Part shown: piece by piece, positions 1 through 7,345 of the stretch
How the letters are laid out: each line of letters starts with the position of its first letter
Position numbering within the stretch: the first letter of the stretch is position 1
Assembly (NCBI GenBank): GCA_050303335.1
Contig: JBNLBN010000002.1
Span: forward strand, 1-64,000
Direction: 5' to 3'
DNA from: Bilamarchaeum sp050303335
Lineage (GTDB): Archaea; Micrarchaeota; Micrarchaeia; Anstonellales; Bilamarchaeaceae
DNA: 64,000 bases
The notes under the pieces: generated by a model
Seen by the model: the letters and a program-made list of their open reading frames with translations, nothing else
Database searches by the model: none
What the model was told of the DNA's origin: nothing
Position numbers and translations under genes: made by a program

Positions 1-555
1 CAGTTCATTTAGGTTTCTGGATGAACTTTCAACCCTTTGCCTGCGCCTGATTGTTTTAAGAGCACAATCAATATCTGCACCCAGTTCAGGAAAATACTCC
101 ACCGCTATCCTCAGGTAATCGCCCACTGCCGGATCTGTGTAGTTCGACAGCGCCTTCACGGCTTCAGCTTTCGCATCCGTCTTTTCCAGTGCATAATAGA
201 GGCAATGCTTTGCCCGCTTCTTGAAGTTTCGGAAAAAGGGTATGGATTCTGATGCGAGTTCTATGCTGATCGCATTTATTGCCATGGCTATCCTGGATCG
301 GTCCCTGTGCGTATATACCTCATATATACTGCCGAAACCGTATCTTGTCTCTTCATGCTGCTCAAAGGAATTGAGGAACGCCACAAAACCCATATACTCT
401 ACCGGGTCAGTTCCCCTTTCGATATTGACGATCATGCATGCCCATGCCTTTGCGACATCCTTTTTCTCAAGACCGCCCTCAGCCCCTAATGCAGCAATCT
501 CCCCATACCTACCATTCTTTGCCAGTTCAGAAAATAGCTCTTCGGGTAATGGCAT
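1..555 (-). CDS. HEAT-like helical repeat protein, 3' end outside window
   Basis: An open reading frame runs from an ATG at 555 off the left edge (185 codons visible). It begins MPLPEELFSELAKNGRYGEI. The visible part is alpha-helical, and its last ~60 residues (KAEAVKALSNYTDPAVGDYL and onward) look like HEAT/PBS-lyase-type repeats. No catalytic motif is visible. It lies 41 bp downstream of the arginine decarboxylase gene on the same strand, so the two may be co-transcribed. The function is unknown; scaffold or adaptor is the usual role of such repeats. The reading frame is secure, but the C-terminus cannot be judged. Confidence 0.7.
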   Translation of the reverse strand, partial: MPLPEELFSELAKNGRYGEIAALGAEGGLEKKDVAKAWACMIVNIERGTDPVEYMGFVAFLNSFEQHEETRYGFGSIYEVYTHRDRSRIAMAINAISIELASESIPFFRNFKKRAKHCLYYALEKTDAKAEAVKALSNYTDPAVGDYLRIAVEYFPELGADIDCALKTIRRRQRVESSSRNLNEL

Positions 556-596
556 AAACTCACAGGGTATAGCGGATTTGTTCTATTTAATTATTG

Positions 597-1142
597 TTAT
601 TCCACTAAAACCGCGGCTGAAATGACAGTCGTCCACTTCCCATCCTTGTCGCATATGGCAGATTTTGTTATGTTCCTTGTCCGAACTATCTTTCCGCTCA
701 TCTTGAAGTTCTGCTCCCTTTCGTTCCAAGCAGTATCGGGATCGAATTCGATTCCAAGCGTCGATGCAAGCATCGAGGCTGCAAGGTCTTCAGCATATTC
801 CCCTGCTTTCTCCTCCGTTTTCCCGTAGCCGTGGTACTCTGAAAGATAGCCGTACTGGTTCCGGTCGTTCGGGATGGCCACTCCTACGGATGATGCCATC
901 AGCCGGTTCGGTTCGTCGCTTTCGATCCTTGCCAATACAACGAATACTATCTGGCCGGCATTCAGCTCCTTGAGCCCCTCCTCCTTTGTGATGATCTTGC
1001 AATTCGGAGGCAGGATGGAAGAAACAGACACGAGGTTGAAATGTGCAATGCCTGCGTCTCTGAGGGCGAGTTCGAAGCTTTCAAGCTTGTTCTTTGCCTT
1101 TCCTACACCTTTTGTAAAAAACATTTTCTTTGGAACGTACAT
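597..1142 (-). CDS. pdaD: Pyruvoyl-dependent arginine decarboxylase proenzyme
   Basis: This enzyme converts L-arginine to agmatine, the first step of archaeal polyamine synthesis and of agmatidine formation on tRNA-Ile2. The 181-residue length is close to the archaeal family. The self-cleavage site is visible as SVSSILPPNC (residues ~40-49): the proenzyme cleaves between the serines and the new N-terminal serine becomes the pyruvoyl group. Downstream family features include VGVAIPND and YGYLSEYHGYG. The start is the ATG at 1142, with an AT-rich TATA-like stretch (1163-1172) about 25 nt upstream, suggesting a leaderless transcript. The enzyme is cytosolic and forms trimers in characterised relatives. 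Confidence 0.93.
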   Translation of the reverse strand: MYVPKKMFFTKGVGKAKNKLESFELALRDAGIAHFNLVSVSSILPPNCKIITKEEGLKELNAGQIVFVVLARIESDEPNRLMASSVGVAIPNDRNQYGYLSEYHGYGKTEEKAGEYAEDLAASMLASTLGIEFDPDTAWNEREQNFKMSGKIVRTRNITKSAICDKDGKWTTVISAAVLVE

Positions 1143-1172
1143 GGAAAAATAAATAAGCCCAATATTCTTAAA

Positions 1173-1919
1173 TCACACGCCCAGCCTGAATATTCTCCTC
1201 TCTCTTTTGGGATGCTTCGGAACAATCAGTCTCTTTGGTTTTTTCCTTGACAATTTGATCAGAGCATCAGCGCAGAATCTTTCCTGGTCCTTCTCCAGAC
1301 TGCCCACGGACTTCAATTCTTCTCTTAGCCTGTGAGAGCATCCGGTTCCCTTTTCAACCAGGACATTCAGGGCTTCCTTTCGCACCCGGTCATCTTCTTC
1401 AAGAAGAGCCCTGATCAGAATTCCGGGATCGCATCCGATTTCTCCCAGGAGATGTACTGATCTCACTTTCATCTGCTGCGTCCCATGGATCAGATTACTC
1501 TCTAGGAATTCTATTGCAGGTTCCTTTATCAGTTTCAGTGCAAACTTTGCAGCATCAATGACATTTTCCCCTATTGACCAGCTCGTATCGTCAATAACGT
1601 CGATTAAGGGAAGGATAATTGGTTTCCCGTCCATATGGGGATTGCTTGCAATGATTGCGCTTACAGCCTTTACTGCCGCACATCTGACCTCAACGATATT
1701 ATCATCAAAAAGCGCAACCGCCTTCCCGATGTGTTCGGGGTTTTCAAATGCCGCGATCGCATTAAGCCCTGTTTTCCTGTTTTCCGGATAGCTGTCTTCA
1801 AGCGCCAGGATGAAATAGGCTATGTTGCCCTCGTTTTTTGCCAGGCTTAAAAATGCTGCATACCGGACTGAATCATTGTCTGAGTTGATCATCCCAACGA
1901 GCCGGGTATCGCTATCCAT
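1173..1919 (-). CDS. HEAT/PBS-lyase repeat protein
   Basis: This is a 248-residue, wholly helical protein made of ~31-residue HEAT-like repeats. Repeated phrases such as DNDSVRYAAFLSLAKNE, DNIVEVRCAAVKAVSAI and EDDRVRKEALNVLVEKG show the usual D-x-x-V-R-x-x-A core. The C-terminus is basic (KKPKRLIVPKHPKRERRIF), which could bind nucleic acid or the ribosome (inference). There is no signal peptide or membrane segment. A TATA-like AATATTTATAATGG stands ~30 nt upstream of the ATG at 1919. It is not closely related to the 42-residue repeat family at 49-55 kb. The function is unknown. Confidence 0.8.
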   Translation of the reverse strand: MDSDTRLVGMINSDNDSVRYAAFLSLAKNEGNIAYFILALEDSYPENRKTGLNAIAAFENPEHIGKAVALFDDNIVEVRCAAVKAVSAIIASNPHMDGKPIILPLIDVIDDTSWSIGENVIDAAKFALKLIKEPAIEFLESNLIHGTQQMKVRSVHLLGEIGCDPGILIRALLEEDDRVRKEALNVLVEKGTGCSHRLREELKSVGSLEKDQERFCADALIKLSRKKPKRLIVPKHPKRERRIFRLGV

Positions 1920-1971
1920 GATACATTATTGTCCGTGTTCCATTATAAATATTGTTATAATCCCAGATTAA

Positions 1972-2415
1972 TTATGATATTACTATCATGCTCTTCGTCT
2001 TGGTGATTCCATCTATCTTCTGTATCTTTTCAAGCAGTATGTCCTGGTAGTCCTCCATGTCCCTGCATTGGAGTGTGATCAGGAGATCGGAATCGCCGGA
2101 TACGATGTCAACCGATCTTACGCCCCGTATTTTTCTGAGAGAGGCTGCAATGTCCTTTTGCGTCTTCCTGATTTTCTTAAGCGCGGTTACATTGACATAT
2201 GCCATTACGTGGACCCTAAGCGGGTCCCCTATTTTTTTGAAGTCCTTTTCTATAGTCCACCTGATAACTCCGTTTTCTTCAAGCTTTTTTATCCTGTGGT
2301 GCACGGTCGACTGGGGGAGGGAAAGCTTTTTCGAGATGATATGCAGTCTGGCCTTTGCATTTTTTTCCAGCATTCCAATAATTTCCATGTCTGTCTCGTC
2401 TAATTTTAATGTCAT
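1972..2415 (-). CDS. Lrp/AsnC-family transcriptional regulator
   Basis: This 147-residue protein has an N-terminal winged HTH (residues ~5-55; ISKKLSLPQSTVHHRIKKLE is the recognition region) and a C-terminal RAM/AsnC ligand-binding domain (VHVMAYVNV, VRSVDIVSGDSDLLITL). The family forms dimers or octamers that respond to amino acids. It is divergent from the asparagine-synthetase-like gene at 2530, with 114 bp between start codons. A perfect inverted repeat (2418-2432) lies between its TATA-like TAATTAAATAG (about 2436-2447) and its own ATG. This fits autoregulation and control of asparagine synthesis, as AsnC controls asnA in E. coli (inference by analogy). Confidence 0.93.
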   Translation of the reverse strand: MTLKLDETDMEIIGMLEKNAKARLHIISKKLSLPQSTVHHRIKKLEENGVIRWTIEKDFKKIGDPLRVHVMAYVNVTALKKIRKTQKDIAASLRKIRGVRSVDIVSGDSDLLITLQCRDMEDYQDILLEKIQKIDGITKTKSMIVIS

Positions 2416-2417
2416 AA

Positions 2418-2432
2418 TTGGAATTTTTCCAA
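2418..2432. promoter_or_regulatory. Putative Lrp/AsnC operator (6-3-6 inverted repeat)
   Basis: The sequence TTGGAA-TTT-TTCCAA is a perfect palindrome located 2 nt upstream of the Lrp-like start codon and over its expected leaderless transcription start. A second TTGGAA half-site occurs at about 2458-2463, nearer the divergent asnA-like gene. The position suggests repression by blocking transcription initiation. Confidence 0.6.
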
Positions 2433-2529
2433 ATATCTATTTAATTATTCGCTATTTTTTGGAAATATTCTATTTTTTTTCGGATAATCGTTAAATACCA
2501 GCGAAGCAGTCTCTTTGCTTGTGATTTAT

Positions 2530-3423
2530 ATGGACAAAAAAACAACTGTCAGTCTGACATCGGGTGTATTGAGATATACAACGGGTTTTTTCCATGAGCA
2601 GGGATTCCTCCAGCTCATGCCTGTAATGCTGTCGCCAATTACAGACCCCCTGGGGCCTGATCCCGGAAGCTCTGTGATAAAGACCGGGGAGATAGAATAC
2701 CTCGGCCAGTCTCTTTGCCTTACGCAATCGATGATCCTGCATAAGCAGATAGCGGTCAAGGAAGGTCTGGACCGGCTTTTCATCATCTCTCCCAACGTAA
2801 GGCTTGAACACCCGGGAAGAAAGGACACCGGCAAGCATCTTTTCGAGTTCTCGCAGGTGGATTTCGAGATCGCCCATGCCAAAATGGACGACGTATTCAC
2901 CCTGATGGAACGCTACCTTGAAGGATTGTCCGGATTCCTACTATCGGAATATGGAGATGCACTTTCAGAAAGGAAATTCAAAAAAATCAGCGGCCCGTTC
3001 GAGCGAATTGAAACAGGAGATCTTTCAAAGAAATATGGCGCCGATTGGGAAATTCCTGCTTCCATGGAAGCTGAAAAACCGTTCTGGGCAATTTCCCACA
3101 AACGGGAATTCTATGATATGGAGGACCCGGAATGTCCCGGCAAATACCTGAACTACGATCTTATCTATCCTGAGGGATATGGCGAAGGCCTTTCAGGTGC
3201 CCAGCGGGAATTCGAGTATGGCCGGATAATGTCCCGGATAGAGCGCGACGGTCTCGATAAGAGCAGGTACTCATCATACCTTGATATTGCAAAAACAGGG
3301 TTCGTTCCTTCTGCAGGTGGAGGTTTCGGAGTTGAAAGGCTGATGCGCTATGTGACCGGATCCGAGCATGTAGGCGACGTGCAGCTTTTCCGCAGGGTCC
3401 CCGGCGAGCAGGTTCTGGTCTAG
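2530..3423 (+). CDS. Archaeal asparagine synthetase related to AsnRS (AsnA-like)
   Basis: This is a class II aminoacyl-tRNA-synthetase catalytic core without an anticodon-binding domain (297 residues). Motif 2 is visible as FIISPNVRLEHPGR followed by FEFSQVDFE, and motif 3 as GGFGVERLMRYVTG at the C-terminus. Lack of the N-terminal OB-fold and the length match the archaeal AsnRS paralogue that amidates aspartate to asparagine using ATP (described in Pyrococcus). The start chosen is MDKKTTVSL at 2530; the ATG at 2515 would add only five residues. Its divergent Lrp/AsnC neighbour strengthens the asparagine assignment. Other class II paralogues cannot be fully excluded. Confidence 0.82.
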   Translation: MDKKTTVSLTSGVLRYTTGFFHEQGFLQLMPVMLSPITDPLGPDPGSSVIKTGEIEYLGQSLCLTQSMILHKQIAVKEGLDRLFIISPNVRLEHPGRKDTGKHLFEFSQVDFEIAHAKMDDVFTLMERYLEGLSGFLLSEYGDALSERKFKKISGPFERIETGDLSKKYGADWEIPASMEAEKPFWAISHKREFYDMEDPECPGKYLNYDLIYPEGYGEGLSGAQREFEYGRIMSRIERDGLDKSRYSSYLDIAKTGFVPSAGGGFGVERLMRYVTGSEHVGDVQLFRRVPGEQVLV

Positions 3424-4247
3424 ATCGGCATGTTGCCGACTTTTCCTGCCAGCCTGTCTATCTCTTCTTTCATTTCAGCAGCACTTGCATATCTGAGATC
3501 CCTGTTTGGATTGGATGCCTTAGCCAGCATTTCGAACAGATCATCCGGTGCATGAAGGTTGAGCAAGAAAGGGGGAGGCCTGATTGATCCCGCGTCGTTT
3601 GTCCTGGGGACCGGGTGAAGGTCGTAGGAGAGGTACCTCATCATTGTCCTGCCAAGCGAATAGATGTCCGATCTTGAATCCGCCGAAGGAAATCCCTGTT
3701 CCGGGGCTATGAAATCCGCCGTTCCGAAAACCAGTCCGTCTCTCATGCATTCGACATAACCAGGGAACCTTGCTATCGCAAAATCGATTATCTTAATGGT
3801 ATTCCCTGTTACCAGGATATTAAGGGGCGATATGTCCCGGTGGATCATGTTCCAACGGTGAATCGTCTCGAGCCCCGAGCATACCTCGGAGAATAGCTTC
3901 AGGAGCTGATCAAGCCTTTTGATTCCCCTGTTCATTTTGAGCCTCTCAAGGCTGATGCCTTCGATTTTTTCAACTACCATATATGGCCAGCCCTCATGCT
4001 CTCCAAAGTCCATAAGCTTTACGATCCTGCTGTTGTTGAACCTTATGAGTGCAGAGACCTCGTTATTGAACATGTCCCCTACTATATCATGGCCCAGCGC
4101 TTCCTTTTTTGGCCTTTTTATTGCAACCTTCCTTTTGCCGTCAATTGCTTCAAGGACCTCGAAAAGTTCCCCGTTTCCAAGAGGTCCGGTTAGCTGGAAC
4201 CTGCCTGCAAATCTCTCGATTTTCGGGGCACCTCTTATGAAATTCAT
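3420..4247 (-). CDS. Eukaryotic-type Ser/Thr protein kinase (DFG changed to DFA)
   Basis: A single 275-residue soluble kinase domain. The glycine loop GPLGNGELFEV (21-31), VAIK with Lys44, catalytic HRDISPLN (Asp138, Asn143), the metal site as IIDFA (Asp155), and GTADFIAPEQ in the activation segment are all present. The metal-binding Asp is kept, but the Gly of DFG is Ala. The catalytic loop has Ser-Pro where Ser/Thr kinases usually have Lys-Pro. The protein may be active, but substrate handling could differ. There is no membrane anchor or sensor domain. It converges with the asnA-like gene (4-bp overlap). The upstream HEAT-like gene on the same strand is a possible partner (inference). Confidence 0.88.
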   Translation of the reverse strand: MNFIRGAPKIERFAGRFQLTGPLGNGELFEVLEAIDGKRKVAIKRPKKEALGHDIVGDMFNNEVSALIRFNNSRIVKLMDFGEHEGWPYMVVEKIEGISLERLKMNRGIKRLDQLLKLFSEVCSGLETIHRWNMIHRDISPLNILVTGNTIKIIDFAIARFPGYVECMRDGLVFGTADFIAPEQGFPSADSRSDIYSLGRTMMRYLSYDLHPVPRTNDAGSIRPPPFLLNLHAPDDLFEMLAKASNPNRDLRYASAAEMKEEIDRLAGKVGNMPI

Positions 4248-4276
4248 TGGATATAATTAATATGTATCATATTATA

Positions 4277-4852
4277 TTATGTTTTACAACCGTAAAAGGA
4301 AAGAGTCTTCAATGCGCTGGTCTTAACCTCCAAATCATCATCAAATCTGGCAAGCTGCTTCAACTTATCATAGCCGCCCGGAATGGTGATTTTCCGCTGG
4401 GCAAGAATTCTTATAGCATGAATCCCATTTCTTCTCGTAGTTGGATTTTCGCTCTCAAGAAGCCCATATATGTCGGTTTCAATTTCTTTGATCTCTCCCG
4501 CATCAGCCTTTATCGCGAGCACGAGCAGGGCATTTCTCATCGTTCTTCTCGTGTGCTTTCCATCCTCTGCGCACTGTTCCGGTGCATTAAGGCATGTCAG
4601 GAATAAATCCCTGATTGCTCCAATTTCATTGCGTCCCGGAAAAGCACGTTCTATGTACGTCATCCCAACAGGTGCAGAATATCCGTTACGCTCATATGCG
4701 GCAGAATATGTGTTGAACCTGTATTTGATGTCGGAATGAAGCTTTTCGATCGGCACATCCCGGATCATTCCTTCGGCAAGTACTGGCCTCTCGGGTAATC
4801 CTGACTTAGGCTGATCAGTCGTAGCCTTACTTCTGAATAGTCGGGAAAACAT
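4277..4852 (-). CDS. HEAT-like helical protein
   Basis: This 191-residue soluble protein is mainly helical. The C-terminal half contains HEAT-like units (ESENPTTRRNGIHAIRILAQ and DDDLEVKTSALKTLSFYG). The N-terminal ~60 residues are not recognisable. The gene is 29 bp upstream of the kinase gene on the same strand. The start ATG at 4852 has TTTTATAAAC about 30 nt upstream. The function is unknown; a regulatory or scaffold role beside the kinase is an inference from position. Confidence 0.7.
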   Translation of the reverse strand: MFSRLFRSKATTDQPKSGLPERPVLAEGMIRDVPIEKLHSDIKYRFNTYSAAYERNGYSAPVGMTYIERAFPGRNEIGAIRDLFLTCLNAPEQCAEDGKHTRRTMRNALLVLAIKADAGEIKEIETDIYGLLESENPTTRRNGIHAIRILAQRKITIPGGYDKLKQLARFDDDLEVKTSALKTLSFYGCKT

Positions 4853-5033
4853 ATGATATAATATTTCTATATCCTGTTTATAAAACTAGCTTTTACGATT
4901 ATTTACCACTCGTTTTCTGATTTATCCTGTTCCAAGGCCCTCCCTTTGGAGCGAATTAAATAGCAGGAATTTTCCTACTATATTGAAGTGATTCCGGGCC
5001 GGTTCCCTCTTAACAATCCTTCAGATGTACCAA

Positions 5034-5078
5034 GGAAAAAGGCCGCCGGGGCTCTCTCCAGGACAGCCCAAGTTTTCC
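5034..5078. ncRNA. Structured GC-rich element beside tRNA-Arg, possible small RNA
   Basis: In an AT-rich 238-bp intergenic gap (4853-5090), a nested stem is visible. The outer arms are GGAAAA (5034-5039) and TTTTCC (5073-5078); the inner arms are GGGCT (5049-5053) and AGCCC (5065-5069), with unequal internal loops. Read on the minus strand, it lies 12 nt after the tRNA-Arg 3' end and is followed shortly by an ACA triplet. This resembles one H/ACA-guide hairpin, but no K-turn was confirmed. Direction and function are unproven. Confidence 0.3.
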
Positions 5079-5090
5079 GATTATTTAGTA

Positions 5091-5321
5091 CGCCCCAACG
5101 GGGATTTGAACCCCGAACTCAACCTCTCCGCCTCCCAATGGAACAATGTTCCATGGGCACCATGACTACGTCATTTCTGTTTGGTAAAAGGCGGCCCAAA
5201 ACTAATTATAATATGGTACACCGATTACAAACACCAAAATATGAATAGACAATTTTGGTCTCGCTTTTTTCAAAAGCGAGGTCCGCAGGGTTGCGTCCTA
5301 TCCAGGTTAGACTATTAGGGC
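5091..5321 (-). tRNA. tRNA-Arg (anticodon GCG) with a 157-nt intron
   Basis: The 5' exon is 5321-5283 and the 3' exon 5125-5091, joining to a 74-nt tRNA. The acceptor GCCCTAA pairs with TTGGGGC (one T.G), the D stem GTCT with GGAC, the anticodon stem CAACC with GGTTG, and the T arm is CGGGG-TTCAAAT-CCCCG. The discriminator is G and the D loop carries GGA, placing A at position 20; both are arginine identity features. The loop CTGCGGA gives anticodon GCG, reading CGC/CGU. The intron sits after G37, the canonical archaeal site. The TATA-like TTTAAATA is at about 5335-5345. Confidence 0.88.
5126..5282 (-). other. tRNA-Arg intron, 157 nt, at position 37/38
   Basis: A bulge-helix-bulge can be drawn: exon CTGC (positions 32-35) pairs with intron GCGG, with 3-nt bulges GG^A at the 5' site and AG^A at the 3' site. 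The inner helix is imperfect. The intron itself folds into several hairpins: CTCGCTTTT/AAAAGCGAG (9 bp, 3-nt loop), ACCAAAAT/ATTTTGGT (8 bp), ATGAC/GTCAT, and CCCATGGAAC/GTTCCAT-T-GGG. The segment CCGCCT can also pair with AGGCGG next to the 3' splice site, competing with the splice helix. Confidence 0.75.
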
Positions 5322-5420
5322 AGAACCAACTATCATATTTAAATAAGTATAGCTTTTAAATTATTCTCTGCCTATTCTCTGTAATTCTTTTGTAGAGAGA
5401 TTATCAACTTAGGTGTATGT

Positions 5421-5684
5421 ATGGAATTTAACGTCGTAGCAAATATCAAGGTTTATATTGACGATCCGGCTTCAATGGACGAGGTCAAAAAGAGCATTGA
5501 GGGGATCGAGAATATCAAGGTCCAGAAGTTCTGGGAAGAGGACGTGGGCTTTGGTATCAAGGCATTGAAGGTTTCAATGCTTCTTCCTGATACAGAAGGA
5601 GGCGGAATGGACTCCGTTGAGGCTAAAATCAGCTCCATGGACCATGTAAGCCAAATGGAAGTTGAATCATTAGGCAGGGTGTAA
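5421..5684 (+). CDS. ef1b: Translation elongation factor 1-beta (aEF-1B)
   Basis: This is the guanine-nucleotide exchange factor that reloads aEF-1A with GTP. The 87-residue length matches the archaeal form, which is only the C-terminal exchange domain. Family features include VVANIKVYIDD at the start, KVQKFWEEDVGFGIKALKVS in the middle, and a C-terminal VSQMEVESLGRV. The start is supported by AGGTG (5411-5415), which matches the 16S 3' end. It heads a tightly packed operon with S13, S4, S11 and Rpo3 (2-nt gap to S13). The promoter region is AT-rich at 5338-5365 and divergent from tRNA-Arg. Confidence 0.93.
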   Translation: MEFNVVANIKVYIDDPASMDEVKKSIEGIENIKVQKFWEEDVGFGIKALKVSMLLPDTEGGGMDSVEAKISSMDHVSQMEVESLGRV

Positions 5685-5686
5685 TA

Positions 5687-6256
5687 ATGGCAAAGAAAGC
5701 TGCTCCAAAAAAAGAAAAGAAACCGGTGAAAAAACCGGCAAAGAAGAAAGAAGTGAAGGAGGACGAGAACTTCAGGGGAATCGTCCGTATTGCAGGCAAG
5801 GATGTAAAGGGTCAGAAGAAACTCCTTGGATCATTGCTCCATGTTACCGGCATTGGACATACCATGTCAGTATCAGCTGCAAAGGTCATATCAGAAAAGC
5901 TTAAGATCGACCCGAAAACCCGTGTCGGTGACCTAACTGAAAAGCAGGTCGAGGCTATAGACGAGATACTCTTCAACCTCGCTGACCACAATGTCCCTAA
6001 TTACATTTACAACAGGAGGGGCGACTATGCCTCCGGAAAGGACAGGCATACAATAATGAATGACCTCATCTTCGACCTGACGCAGGATGTCGATCGGGAA
6101 AAGAAACAGTTCTCCTGGAAGGGTTTCAGGCACACGTTCGGACACAAGGTCAGGGGTCAGAGGACCAAGAACACAGGAAGGCATGGAATGGCAGTCGGTG
6201 TTCTGAGGAAATCCGTAGTAGCGGCATCAGGCGCAAAGCCGCAGGCCAAGAAGTGA
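5687..6256 (+). CDS. rps13: 30S ribosomal protein S13 (uS13)
   Basis: This is the small-subunit head protein that contacts tRNA and the intersubunit bridge. The conserved core runs from FRGIVRIAGKDVKGQKK through the helix-hairpin-helix GIGHTMSVSAAKVI to the basic C-terminus VRGQRTKNTGRHG. At 189 residues it is longer than the usual ~150. The extra length is a Lys/Ala/Pro-rich N-terminal extension of about 28 residues (APKKEKKPVKKPAKKK). It is followed after 4 nt by S4. Neighbouring S4 and S11 also carry low-complexity tails. Confidence 0.97.
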   Translation: MAKKAAPKKEKKPVKKPAKKKEVKEDENFRGIVRIAGKDVKGQKKLLGSLLHVTGIGHTMSVSAAKVISEKLKIDPKTRVGDLTEKQVEAIDEILFNLADHNVPNYIYNRRGDYASGKDRHTIMNDLIFDLTQDVDREKKQFSWKGFRHTFGHKVRGQRTKNTGRHGMAVGVLRKSVVAASGAKPQAKK

Positions 6257-6260
6257 TAAT

Positions 6261-6824
6261 ATGGGAGATCCAAGAAGATTAAGGAACAAGTATGACCGAC
6301 CAAAGAAACTTTGGGAAGTCGACAGGATCAAGCATGACAAGAGCCTTAAGATCGAATACGGTCTTAAGAACATGGCGGAACTCTGGAGAGCAACAGCTGA
6401 ACTCAAGAAATACAGGAGAGAAGCAAGAAGGCTTCTTGCCCTTACGGAAGAGGAGAGGGTAGTTGACTCCGAGAAAATCCTTACGAAGCTTGCAAAGCTG
6501 GGTATCCTGAAAAAAGGATCTGACATCAACGATATCCTTTCCCTTGAAGTGAGGAATATCCTTGAAAGGAGGATCCAGACAATTGTCACAAGGAAAGGCC
6601 TTGCAAGGACTATGAAACAGTCAAGGCAGCTGATTACGCACGGCTTCATCTCCCTGAACGGCAGGAGGGTGAACAAGCCCGGAATAATGATCGACCAGAC
6701 TGATGAGAAAGGAATCAAGTACACGAGGCCGATCGACATTTCAGTAAGGGAAGATTCTCCGGCAGCTGAAAAACCGGCAGAAGCGCCTGCGGAAGCTCCT
6801 GCAACAGAGGGTGAACAATCATGA
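6261..6824 (+). CDS. rps4: 30S ribosomal protein S4 (uS4)
   Basis: This primary 16S-binding assembly protein is 187 residues long. The archaeal N-terminus is MGDPRRLRNKYDRPKKLW. The S4 RNA-binding domain is in the second half (SRQLITHGFISLNGRRVNKP). The last ~25 residues are an Ala/Pro/Glu-rich extension (PAEAPAEAPATEGEQS) not needed for the fold. The stop overlaps the start of S11 by 4 nt, indicating translational coupling. Confidence 0.97.
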   Translation: MGDPRRLRNKYDRPKKLWEVDRIKHDKSLKIEYGLKNMAELWRATAELKKYRREARRLLALTEEERVVDSEKILTKLAKLGILKKGSDINDILSLEVRNILERRIQTIVTRKGLARTMKQSRQLITHGFISLNGRRVNKPGIMIDQTDEKGIKYTRPIDISVREDSPAAEKPAEAPAEAPATEGEQS

Positions 6825-7345
6825 GTCCACAGAAAAAAGATGAAAAGGAAGAGCCTAAGAAAGATGTAAAAGAGGAGCCAGTCAAGGAAGAGCCGAAGAA
6901 GGAAATGGCTGAAGAGCCGAAGAAGGAAGAAACTGCTCCGGCCGAAACTCCAAAAAAGAGAAGGACAAGGCTTGCAGTAATCCACGTCTATTCCTCAAAG
7001 AACGATACAATTATTACGGCCACGGATGTCAGTGGCGCTGAAACAATCTCCTGGGCAAGCGGCGGAATGGTCGTCAAATCCCACAGGGAGGAGGGCAGGC
7101 CCTATGCAGCGATGCAGGCCGCAATAAAAGTAGTAAATGTTCTTAAGGACAGGGGCATAACGCATGTCAATGTCAAGATCAGGGCACCTGGAGGAAACGG
7201 TTTGAAGACTCCTGGTTCAGGTGCGCAGGCAGTCGTAAGGACCATTGCCAGAACCGGTGTAAGAATCGGAAGGATAGAAGATGTAACTCCGCTACCAACT
7301 GACTCCATGAAAAGGAGAGGTGGAAGAAGAGGAAGGAGAGTATGA
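6821..7345 (+). CDS. rps11: 30S ribosomal protein S11 (uS11)
   Basis: This is the platform protein near the mRNA exit and the anti-Shine-Dalgarno. The core starts at AVIHVYSSKNDTIITATDVS and includes YAAMQAA, the loop APGGNGLKTPGSGAQAVVR and the C-terminus VTPLPTDSMKRRGGRRGRRV. The 174-residue length includes a charged Lys/Glu/Pro N-terminal extension of ~45 residues with repeated EEPKKE units. The gene overlaps both S4 and rpo3 by 4 nt (ATGA). Confidence 0.97.
   Translation: MSPQKKDEKEEPKKDVKEEPVKEEPKKEMAEEPKKEETAPAETPKKRRTRLAVIHVYSSKNDTIITATDVSGAETISWASGGMVVKSHREEGRPYAAMQAAIKVVNVLKDRGITHVNVKIRAPGGNGLKTPGSGAQAVVRTIARTGVRIGRIEDVTPLPTDSMKRRGGRRGRRV

Noticed and set aside
5091..5321. A trans-spliced (split) tRNA with separate halves
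   Set aside because: Both halves are on the same strand 157 nt apart in the right order and a cis bulge-helix-bulge can be drawn, so a long intron is simpler. The internal TATA-like sequence is kept only as a remark.
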